A stretch of DNA of 64,000 nt from positions 6,138,001 through 6,202,000 of the forward strand of contig NZ_JACHJV010000001.1 of NCBI RefSeq assembly GCF_014203855.1. The letters run 5' to 3'. The translations under genes were made by a program, and so were the position numbers. Below are positions 36,073 to 42,816 of the stretch, piece after piece. Position 1 is the stretch's first letter. Every line of letters begins with the position of its first letter. Under the pieces are notes generated by a model, which saw only the letters and a program-made list of their open reading frames with translations, was not told where the DNA came from and did no database searches. Source of the DNA: Kitasatospora kifunensis. GTDB taxonomy: Bacteria; Actinomycetota; Actinomycetes; Streptomycetales; Streptomycetaceae.

Positions 36073-37275
36073 GTGCCCGCCCCGGACCTCCCCATCGGCG
36101 ACAGGATCCGGCACTACCGCCAAACGCGCGGAAATCGCCGCCAGGACGTCATCGCTGGCCTCGTCGGCATCACCCCCGACTACCTCGGTCAGATCGAACG
36201 AGGCCTCAAAACGCCCACCATCCCTGTTCTGCACGCCATCGCCCGGGAACTCGGAGTACCCACAGCCGCGTTACTCGCCGAAGCCCCAGCGCCGAGCGCA
36301 GCGTCGCCCCACGGCACCGACCCGGCCATCGCCGAGGCACTCATGGGCTACGGGCCACCTCGCAGCGCCGAACCCGCCTCCGTGCCCGTGCTCCGCGAAC
36401 GCGTCGAGCAGGCCTGGCGCAACTGGCAAACGTCGCCGACCCGGTTCACCGACGCGGCCGCCGTACTACCGGCCCTGATCGCCGATGTCGAACACACCGT
36501 CCGCGCCTACCGCAGCGAACCTGATCTCCGGCGCGACAGTCTGAGATGCGCTGCAGACCTGTACTTCCTCCTCCGTTCCTACCTTCGCCGCACTGGCCGA
36601 GTCGACCTGTCCCTCATGGCCGCAGACCGCGCCGTACGGGCAGCAGAAGACGCAGATGACCCTCTGCGGATCGCAGCTGCCCAGTGGAACCTCGGCCATG
36701 TCCTCCTCGCCGCGGACGAACCCGAGGGAGCCGAACAGATCGCCACCCGTGCCGCCGAGGAACTGCAACCGCGTGTCGCGGCTGGCGAGACAGGCGCTGA
36801 GGCCATGATCGGGGCCCTACAGCTCGTCAGTGTGGTCGCCGCGGCACGCCGCCGAGACTGGTGGACCGCCCGAGCTCGCCTTACGCAGACGCAGGCAGTA
36901 GCTCGGCGGCTAGGCGAGGGCAACGTCGCCTGGACCGTCTATGGTCCCACCAACATCGAGCTGCACCGCGTCTCGATCGAGATGGAGGCTGGCGAGGCTG
37001 GCCAAGCCCTGCGGATGGCCGACGCAATCGACACCAGCGGCCTGCCATCGATAGAGCGCGAGTTCACGTTCCTCCTCGAAGTCGCCCGCTGCTACGACCT
37101 GCGGCGCGAAGACTCCGCCGTCCTCCTCCACCTACTGGAGTTGGAGCGGATGGCTCCCGAGGACCTCGCCAGGCAGCCGCTGGCCCGCGACATGGTGCTC
37201 GGCCTGGTGCGCCGGGCCCGGGCGATGCACGCCCGGCAGGTTGAGGCATTGGCCGAGCGGGTGGGCATCCTGTGA
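36073..37275 (+). CDS. XRE-family regulator with TPR-like helical domain
   Basis: 400 residues from GTG 36073, with GTAGGAG five bases upstream. The HTH (residues about 8-62, RRQDVIAGLVGITPDYLGQIERGLKTPT) is followed by a long all-helical region of TPR-like pairs (AADLYFLLRSYLRRTG, AAAQWNLGHVLLAADEPEGA). This type resembles the NPRR/BldD-unrelated peptide or hormone-responsive regulators common beside biosynthetic genes. It lies 76 bp upstream of a small zinc-ribbon gene and a terpene synthase on the same strand, so it may control them. Confidence 0.78.
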   Translation: MPAPDLPIGDRIRHYRQTRGNRRQDVIAGLVGITPDYLGQIERGLKTPTIPVLHAIARELGVPTAALLAEAPAPSAASPHGTDPAIAEALMGYGPPRSAEPASVPVLRERVEQAWRNWQTSPTRFTDAAAVLPALIADVEHTVRAYRSEPDLRRDSLRCAADLYFLLRSYLRRTGRVDLSLMAADRAVRAAEDADDPLRIAAAQWNLGHVLLAADEPEGAEQIATRAAEELQPRVAAGETGAEAMIGALQLVSVVAAARRRDWWTARARLTQTQAVARRLGEGNVAWTVYGPTNIELHRVSIEMEAGEAGQALRMADAIDTSGLPSIEREFTFLLEVARCYDLRREDSAVLLHLLELERMAPEDLARQPLARDMVLGLVRRARAMHARQVEALAERVGIL

Positions 37276-37351
37276 GAGTAGGGCCGAGCTGATGGTTCAG
37301 CCGAGCTGACAGTTCGTCTGGCGTCCCGTGGAGGCCTTTACGGTCCTGCTC

Positions 37352-37552
37352 ATGGCAGAGCTGACCAGCGCGCGGATCGCGTGCATCGACTGCGGCGGCG
37401 AGGACGCCCCGCACCTCGGGGAGAACAGGACCACTCGGGTCGCGAACGGCGTCGTGCGGGACGAGCGGGTCCGCCGCTGCACCCCATGCCAGCTGAAGCG
37501 TCGCAGCGTGAATGGCCTGGTGCGCGCCGAGCACGCCGGGGAGGTGGGCTGA
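37352..37552 (+). CDS. Small CxxC...CxxC zinc-ribbon protein
   Basis: 66 residues from ATG 37352 (a GTG 24 bases upstream is also possible; neither has a good ribosome site). Two Cys pairs, IACIDCGG and RRCTPCQL, about 31 residues apart, form a putative zinc ribbon; the rest is basic. The stop shares one base with the terpene-synthase ATG (TGATG), which indicates translational coupling. Function unknown: metal-binding partner or small DNA/RNA-binding protein. Confidence 0.55.
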   Translation: MAELTSARIACIDCGGEDAPHLGENRTTRVANGVVRDERVRRCTPCQLKRRSVNGLVRAEHAGEVG

Positions 37553-38448
37553 TGGAGGTCATCGACGTCCGCCACACCGATCTCTACCTCTCCGCCGCCA
37601 CCTTCCTCACCCACTACCGTCTCCACCCCGACCCCGCGACCTACCTCGCCCACGGATACGTGGACCTCTGCCTGGCCGCGTGGCCCACCGCCACCGGCGC
37701 CGAGCTCGACCTCGCCACCCGCTGGGCCCTGTGGACCTGGACCGTCGACGACGCCTTCGACGGGGAGATGCTGAGCGAATCCCGGCAAGCTGTCGGCGAG
37801 TTCGCCCTCTCACTCCTCCTGGTCGCCGGTGGCGCCACCCGACCCGCACCCACCGACCACCCCGCCGTGCACGCGCTGGCCGACCTCACCGCAGATACCC
37901 GTGCGCTCATGCCCGCCTTTTGGTGGCAGCGCTACCTCGCGCACCTGGAGGAGTGGATCCATGCCGCTTCCGCCAAGCTCCTTGACTTCGTCCAGCCCCA
38001 ACGCACCCCCACCCTGCGCCAGTACCTGACCATCCGCCCTACCGACGGTGGCATGCTGCTGGCCGCCATGTGGACCGAACTCGCCGAGCGGTGCATCACC
38101 CCAGACTGGAACGACGCCCTCGTCCAGTCCCTGCTCCACAGCTTCTCGACCATTGGGTGCCTGGTCAACGACCTTGCCGCCGATCCCTCCGACACCTTCA
38201 CCGCGGTCGACGCCCTCAGCGTCAGCCGGGCACTGTCACCCGCCCAAGCCCACCGCCAGACGCAGGCTCTGCTCGACGCCGAAGAACGCCGCTTCTGGTG
38301 GCTCTACAGTGCACTCCGCGACGATGAACTCGCCACCACCACCCACCACTTCGCCCGATCCATCGACCGCTTCCGCCACGCCCTGACCACCTGGACCGCC
38401 AGCAGCGCCCGCTACGCTCTGGCCGCGCCGCAGGGATCGCCGCAATAA
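37552..38448 (+). CDS. Class I terpene synthase-like protein, atypical
   Basis: 298 residues, all-helical. The aspartate-rich motif is WTWTVDDAFDGE (Asp66, Asp67, Asp70). YLTIRPTDGGML resembles the effector-Arg region (Arg162). The second metal motif is degenerate: CLVNDLAADPSDTF gives Asn206-Asp207, Ala210 where Ser/Thr is usual, and Asp214 where Glu is usual. A closing Arg-Tyr pair (SSARYALA) is present. The family ionises prenyl diphosphates to cyclic terpenes; the altered NSE triad may change metal use or product. It is coupled to the zinc-ribbon gene upstream. No prenyl diphosphate synthase or P450 is adjacent. Confidence 0.75.
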   Translation: MEVIDVRHTDLYLSAATFLTHYRLHPDPATYLAHGYVDLCLAAWPTATGAELDLATRWALWTWTVDDAFDGEMLSESRQAVGEFALSLLLVAGGATRPAPTDHPAVHALADLTADTRALMPAFWWQRYLAHLEEWIHAASAKLLDFVQPQRTPTLRQYLTIRPTDGGMLLAAMWTELAERCITPDWNDALVQSLLHSFSTIGCLVNDLAADPSDTFTAVDALSVSRALSPAQAHRQTQALLDAEERRFWWLYSALRDDELATTTHHFARSIDRFRHALTTWTASSARYALAAPQGSPQ

Positions 38449-38450
38449 GA

Positions 38451-39062
38451 TCAGGCGCCGGCGCGCTCCCGCGCGATCGCTCGCGCCGTGCGCGCGGCCT
38501 TCTCCTCCGTCTCCGTCAGGGCTCCGCCTCCCACCCCGAACAAACCCTGGCGGAGGAACACTGCAAGGCCGTGCGCGGCAGCCGCGACGCGCAGCAGGAG
38601 GTCGAACGCGTCGTCCGCCTCCGGGGCCAACTCCCGTGCTACGGGCAGCAGGAGGGCTGCCACCTCCTCACCTGCCGAAGCCAGCTCGGCGAACCGGGAC
38701 TTGTCGAGGCCCGCGTTGAAGGTGATGTCGAACAGGGCCGGTTCCTCGGCCGCGAAACGGACGTAGGCGCTCGCGAAGGACGCCAGTTGCTCAACGGGCT
38801 CGTCGCTGCCGCTCACGGCCTCGGCGAACCGGCTCCGCTGCTCGCGGTATCCGCTCGTGGCGAGTTCGGCCAGCAGGGTCTCCCGGTCGGCGAAGTGCTT
38901 GTACGGCGCCGCGACGCTCACGCCCGCCCGGCGGCTCGTCTCGGCCAGGGTGAAGCCGTGCGGGCCGCGTTCGGTGACCAGTTCGAGTGCTGCGCGCAGC
39001 AGGGCGTTGCGCAGGTCTCCGTGGTGCTGGCCGGTGGGTCGCCGCTTGACGGGAGAGTTCAT
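38451..39062 (-). CDS. TetR-family regulator
   Basis: 203 residues from the ATG at 39062 with GGGAGAG upstream. HTH at about 25-65 (TLAETSRRAGVSVAAPYKHFADRETLLAEL); the C-terminal ligand domain is of TetR_C type (WHG subgroup). It is divergent from the VOC protein at 39118 with a 35-bp palindromic operator between, so it represses itself and that gene. It is convergent with the terpene synthase, two bases apart. Confidence 0.87.
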   Translation of the reverse strand: MNSPVKRRPTGQHHGDLRNALLRAALELVTERGPHGFTLAETSRRAGVSVAAPYKHFADRETLLAELATSGYREQRSRFAEAVSGSDEPVEQLASFASAYVRFAAEEPALFDITFNAGLDKSRFAELASAGEEVAALLLPVARELAPEADDAFDLLLRVAAAAHGLAVFLRQGLFGVGGGALTETEEKAARTARAIARERAGA

Positions 39063-39070
39063 GGCAGTAA

Positions 39071-39105
39071 GGTTAACAGCGCTTACCAGGTAAGAGCCAT
39101 TAACC
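39071..39105. promoter_or_regulatory. TetR operator between divergent genes
   Basis: Two nested inverted repeats share one dyad axis at 39088: inner CTTACC-A-GGTAAG (39082-39094) and outer GGTTAA / TTAACC (39071-39076, 39100-39105). Confidence 0.7.
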
Positions 39106-39117
39106 ATAGGGGCTGCC

Positions 39118-39543
39118 ATGACCACCGCTGCTCGGTTCCACCACATCAGCCTCTCTGTCGCCGACCTCACCGCCCAGGAAGCCTGGTACGGCAGCGCTTT
39201 CGGGCTCACGCAGGTGGACGAGCGCCTGGAGGTGCCCGAGGTGGGCGTCCGTACCGTCGTCCTGAGCGACGATGCGGCCGGCCTGCGGGTGGAGTTCGTC
39301 GAGCGGCGCGGATCGAGCCCTGTCGCTCACACCGACGCCTTCGCCGCCACCGCCGTGCAGACCTTCACCCACCTCGCGCTCCAAGTCCCGGACCTCGATG
39401 CCGCGTTCGCCCGCCTGACCGGCGAATGCGGCGCCGCCCCGGTGTCGGCCCCCGCGCCCGGCGTCACCGAAGGCATGCGGTACGCGTACGTCACCGATCC
39501 GGAAGGCAATCTCCTTGAGCTGATCGAGACGTCACGTGAGTGA
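39118..39543 (+). CDS. VOC (glyoxalase/dioxygenase fold) protein
   Basis: 141 residues forming two beta-alpha-beta-beta-beta units. Candidate metal ligands are His8 or His9 (RFHHISLSVADL), His83 or so (TFTHLALQV) and the C-terminal Glu in GNLLELIE. Family members include glyoxalase I, extradiol dioxygenases and antibiotic-binding proteins. Expression is presumably induced when the divergent TetR releases the operator. Substrate unknown. Confidence 0.82.
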   Translation: MTTAARFHHISLSVADLTAQEAWYGSAFGLTQVDERLEVPEVGVRTVVLSDDAAGLRVEFVERRGSSPVAHTDAFAATAVQTFTHLALQVPDLDAAFARLTGECGAAPVSAPAPGVTEGMRYAYVTDPEGNLLELIETSRE

Positions 39544-39549
39544 GGCCAG

Positions 39550-39995
39550 CGCAGCGGGCCGCACCAGGCGATGAGGTACCACTTGCCGTCGGCGGTGAGC
39601 AGCCCGGCCGGTTCCACTACGCGCTCGCTCTCCCACCCTGCCGCGTCGGCGTAGGACAGGTGCAGCACCATGCCGTTGCTGACAGCCTGTTCCACCGCGG
39701 CGCGGACCGACTCCGCCTCCGCGGTCCGAGCCGGCAGCGTGACGATCCGTGCGGCGAGTTCCCGGGTCGCCAGCGAGGCGGGGCCGGTCATCGAGGCCGC
39801 GATCGGCAGTCTCACCGGCGGCGTGTCGCCGGCGAGCCGGTTGCGCCGCAGGAGCGCCGGCACGGTTGCGTCCGGCGCTTGCCCGCGAGGCGGCCGGCTC
39901 GCGGCGGCGGCCTCGAACTGTTCGTTGAATGCCAGGGTCTCGGCGAGGCAGTCCTCGTCTGTCAGCGTCATCGGCGTCATCGGCGTCTTCGTCAT
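39550..39995 (-). pseudogene. Chimeric relic: alpha/beta-hydrolase start joined to a WYL-domain fragment
   Basis: The frame from ATG 39995 begins TDEDCLAETLAFNEQFEAAA with further sequence typical of the N-terminus of actinobacterial alpha/beta hydrolases. From about residue 65 it becomes LATRELAARIVTLPAR and then NGMVLHLSYADAAGWESERV with GKWYLIAWC, the WYL ligand-binding domain of DeoR-type regulators, without an HTH. The frame then runs antisense into the VOC gene. Neither half is complete. It looks like the scar of a deletion that joined two genes. Confidence 0.55.
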
Positions 39996-40071
39996 GCGTC
40001 GACAGTCGCAGCTGTCCGCGACAACACCCTGTCACCCTTTTTCGGTGACCTGTGTCACAGTCGCCGCTCGT

Positions 40072-40836
40072 CTAGAGCTGGGTCGCGCCGCCGTCGACGA
40101 GGAGTTCCGCGCCGGTGGTGAAGGAGCTCTGGTCCCCGGCCAGGTAGAGGGCGGTGGCGGCGACCTCCTCGGGACGGCCGACGCGGCCGAGCGGGGTTGT
40201 CACGGCGGGCTGATCACCGTGAGGGAGTGCGGCCAGCAGCTCGTCGGCGCCGGGGGTGGCGACCGGGCCCGGGGTGAGGGCGTTGACCCGGATGCCGCGG
40301 TCGATGAGTTCGGCGGCCCAGGTGCGGGCGAGGCTGCGGATCGCGGCCTTGGTGGCGGCGTAGACGCCGAGGCCGGGGACGCTACGCAGCGCGGAGCTGG
40401 AGGAGAGCAGGATCACCGAGGCGCCGGCCGACAGCAGCGGGAGCGCCTTCTGCACGGTGAAGACCGTGCCCTTGAAGTTGATGGAGGTGGTGCGGTCGTA
40501 CTCCTCCTCGGTGATCTCGCCGAGCGGGCCGAAGTCCCCGACGCCGGCGTTGGCCACGACGATGTCGAGCCGGCCGCTGCGCTCGGTGATCTCGGCGAAG
40601 AGCCGGTCGAGGTCGTCGAGCCTCGACACGTCGCTCTGAACGCCGATGGCGCTGCCGCCGCTACCGGTGCCGGTGGCGTGGCTGTTGACCTGTTCGACGG
40701 CGGCGTCCAACTCGGCCTTGCGGCGGCCGGTCAGATAGACGGTCGCCCCCTCGGCGGCGAACCGGCGGGCGATGGCCAGGCCGATGCCGGTGGAGGCTCC
40801 GGTCACGAGGGCGGTCTTGTCGTCCAGCTGTCCCAT
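40072..40836 (-). CDS. Short-chain dehydrogenase/reductase
   Basis: 254 residues from the ATG at 40836 with GGAGAA upstream. Classical SDR: TGASTGIG cofactor motif at 12-19, TGRR after beta-2 suggesting NADP preference, NAG at 95-97, Ser about 145, and the catalytic YAATK. The C-terminus ends in GAELLVDGGATQL. Cytoplasmic NAD(P)H-dependent oxidoreductase, substrate unknown. A GTAAC-N7-GTTAC operator precedes it, matching the one before the Rrf2 gene upstream. Confidence 0.9.
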   Translation of the reverse strand: MGQLDDKTALVTGASTGIGLAIARRFAAEGATVYLTGRRKAELDAAVEQVNSHATGTGSGGSAIGVQSDVSRLDDLDRLFAEITERSGRLDIVVANAGVGDFGPLGEITEEEYDRTTSINFKGTVFTVQKALPLLSAGASVILLSSSSALRSVPGLGVYAATKAAIRSLARTWAAELIDRGIRVNALTPGPVATPGADELLAALPHGDQPAVTTPLGRVGRPEEVAATALYLAGDQSSFTTGAELLVDGGATQL

Positions 40837-40854
40837 GAGATTCTCCGATCTTGA

Positions 40855-40873
40855 TGTAACTACTTTGGTTACA
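40855..40873. promoter_or_regulatory. Rrf2 operator 1, before the SDR
   Basis: TGTAAC-TACTTTG-GTTACA, perfect 6-bp arms and a 7-base spacer, 19 bp upstream of the SDR start. The same GTAAC-N7-GTTAC layout occurs at 41391. Confidence 0.7.
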
Positions 40874-40934
40874 TTTTGGGGCTCAGAAAGCGCCACTCGG
40901 CGCTTGGTCGAAGTTCGAAGGTTGAAGGCCGAAG

Positions 40935-41366
40935 TCAGGCGGCTCTCAGTACGTCCTGCAGCACGTCCTCGAGCGTGGTTCCCGCCAGCTCCTTGCGGAG
41001 GGTGGCTTCGATCCCGTCGTAGACGGCGGTCATCGCCGGCCCGATGCCGTGGCCCACGACGCACTGGGCGTCGGGCGTTGAGCGGTGCAGGGCGAAGATC
41101 GGCCCCGACTCCACCGCCTCGTAGACGTCGAGCAGGGTGATCGCCGACAGCTCCCGCGACAGCGTCCAGCCGGCGCCGGCACCTCTGCGCGAGTCGGCCA
41201 GGCCGGCCTTGCGCAGCTCGGCCAGCAGGCGACGGATCACTACGGGATTCGTGTTGACGCTCGTCGCTATCTGCTCGGAGGTGGCGACCTCGTGGCCGCG
41301 ACGCTGGTAGAGCCCGATCCAGGTCAGGGCATGCGCGGCAACGGTCAGCCTGCTGTTGGCGCTCAT
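40935..41366 (-). CDS. Rrf2-family regulator lacking the Fe-S cysteine triad
   Basis: 143 residues from ATG 41366; AGGAGG lies upstream. Winged HTH at about 20-60 (SEQIATSVNTNPVVIRRLLAELRKAGLADSRRGAGAGW). Only one Cys (AQCVVGHG) occurs where IscR and NsrR have three, so it is unlikely to hold an iron-sulfur cluster; YwnA-like or redox-single-Cys members are closer. Matching operators before this gene and the SDR imply that it controls both. Confidence 0.85.
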   Translation of the reverse strand: MSANSRLTVAAHALTWIGLYQRRGHEVATSEQIATSVNTNPVVIRRLLAELRKAGLADSRRGAGAGWTLSRELSAITLLDVYEAVESGPIFALHRSTPDAQCVVGHGIGPAMTAVYDGIEATLRKELAGTTLEDVLQDVLRAA

Positions 41367-41390
41367 GTCACTCACCACCTCCTGTCATGT

Positions 41391-41409
41391 TGTAACTGTA
41401 GTTGTTACG
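41391..41409. promoter_or_regulatory. Rrf2 operator 2, before its own gene
   Basis: TGTAAC-TGTAGTT-GTTACG, the same GTAAC-N7-GTTAC pattern as at 40855-40873, 25 bp upstream of the Rrf2 start codon. Confidence 0.68.
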
Positions 41410-41508
41410 ACTCCCTCGGGCAAGCCCCTCGCCGTGAGCTCGTCGGCAGTTGGTGATGTCCCGTCAGCCATGGCTTCCCCCAAGCCCATCCGCCCTGTCT
41501 GTGGGCGA

Positions 41509-41540
41509 TTGACGCGGTGTACACACTCAGTGTAGACACT
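41509..41540 (+). promoter_or_regulatory. PadR promoter with overlapping operator
   Basis: TTGACG (41509-41514), 18-bp spacer, TAGACA (41533-41538), with a predicted transcription start at the ATG 41546, so the gene is leaderless. Interlocked palindromes ACACT-C-AGTGT (41523-41533) and AGTGT-AG-ACACT (41529-41540) cover the spacer and -10, fitting autorepression. Confidence 0.6.
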
Positions 41541-41545
41541 CGGTT

Positions 41546-42070
41546 ATGACAGTTCCTCTCGCATTACTCGGACTTCTCGAACGAGAGTCGAGCCATGGCT
41601 ACGACCTGAAGCGCGACTACGACACCTACTTCGGCCGGGGCAAGCCGCTGCTGATCGGGCAGGTGTACTCGACCCTGGGGCGCCTCGCGCGGGACGGGAA
41701 GGTGGTGGTCGGGCCGGCCGAGCCCGGGGCGGGGCCGGATCGCAAGCGGTATGTGATCACCGAGAAGGGGGCCACCGAGCTGGAGGCCTGGCTCACCGAG
41801 CCGATCGAGGCCGAACCGCACCTGCAGACGGTGCTGTTCACCAAGGTGGTGCTGGCGCTGATGCTGGGGCGCGACGCGGAGGCGTACCTCGACGTGCAGC
41901 GGGCGGCGCACCTGCAGCGGATGCGCGAGCTGGCGGAGATCAAGCGCGCCGGCCCGCTGGTCGACAAGCTCCTCGCCGACCACGGGATGTTCCACCTGGA
42001 GGCCGACCTGCGCTGGATCGAGATCACCTCGGCCCGGCTCGGCGCACTCGCAGCGGAGGTGCTCGGATGA
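41546..42070 (+). CDS. PadR-family regulator
   Basis: 174 residues. The winged HTH occupies the first 85 residues (LALLGLLERESSHGYDLKRDYD, GQVYSTLGRLARDGKV); residues 95-174 form the Vir-C-like dimerisation helices. The ATG is at the predicted transcription start, without a ribosome site. ATGA overlap with the ABC ATPase gene shows a PadR-ABC exporter operon. Such regulators typically sense the drug exported by the linked transporter. Confidence 0.9.
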   Translation: MTVPLALLGLLERESSHGYDLKRDYDTYFGRGKPLLIGQVYSTLGRLARDGKVVVGPAEPGAGPDRKRYVITEKGATELEAWLTEPIEAEPHLQTVLFTKVVLALMLGRDAEAYLDVQRAAHLQRMRELAEIKRAGPLVDKLLADHGMFHLEADLRWIEITSARLGALAAEVLG

Positions 42071-42816
42071 GCGTCGACGGCACCAGCACGGCCCAGCCCG
42101 ACGAGTTCCAGCCCGACGAGTTCCCCTCGGACGAGTTCGTGGTCGAGGCGCGGGACGTCGTGCTCTCGTTCGGTCAGACGCCCGCGCTGCGTGGTGCGAA
42201 CCTCGCGATCGCGCGCGGCGAGATCGTCGCGATCATGGGGCCGAGCGGGTCGGGCAAGTCGACCCTGCTGCACTGTCTGGCCGGCATCCTGACCCCCGAC
42301 AGCGGCGAGGTCCGCTTCGACGGCCTGCGGGTCGACCAGCTGCGCGAGACCGAGCGCAGCGCGCTGCGCCGCGACCGGTTCGGGTTCGTCTTCCAGTTCG
42401 GCCAGCTGGTGCCCGAGTTGACCGCCGAGGAGAACGTCGCGCTGCCGCTGCTGCTCGGCGGGGCCCGCCGAGCAGCAGCGCTGAGCGAGGCGCGTGGCTG
42501 GTTCGGACGCCTTGGCCTGGACGGCCTTGAGGGGCGCAGATCAGGGGAGTTGTCGGGTGGTCAGGCGCAACGCGTCGCGCTGGCCCGCGCTCTGGTGGCC
42601 AAGCCGGACGTGCTCTTCGCCGACGAGCCGACCGGCTCGCTGGACTCGCTCACCGGCGAGCAGGTGATCGAGATGCTGGTCGCCTCCGCCCGCGAGCAGG
42701 GCACGACCGTTGTCATCGTCACCCACGAGCCCCGGGTGGCGGCTTGTGCGGACCGCGAGGTCGTGGTCCGCGACGGCAAGGTGTCGGGGCTCTCGCTCGG
42801 GCGGGTGGCCTCGTGA
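42067..42816 (+). CDS. ABC transporter ATP-binding protein (MacB/LolD type)
   Basis: 249 residues. Walker A GPSGSGKST at 58-66, Q-loop FVFQFGQLVPELT, signature LSGGQAQRVALARAL, Walker B VLFADEPTGSLD and the H-loop IVTHEPRV are all present. An acidic N-terminal repeat (PDEFQPDEFPSDEF) is unusual. It powers the FtsX-like permease encoded next, with four-base overlaps on both sides. Likely export of a peptide or antibiotic, or membrane stress signalling. Confidence 0.92.
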   Translation: MSVDGTSTAQPDEFQPDEFPSDEFVVEARDVVLSFGQTPALRGANLAIARGEIVAIMGPSGSGKSTLLHCLAGILTPDSGEVRFDGLRVDQLRETERSALRRDRFGFVFQFGQLVPELTAEENVALPLLLGGARRAAALSEARGWFGRLGLDGLEGRRSGELSGGQAQRVALARALVAKPDVLFADEPTGSLDSLTGEQVIEMLVASAREQGTTVVIVTHEPRVAACADREVVVRDGKVSGLSLGRVAS

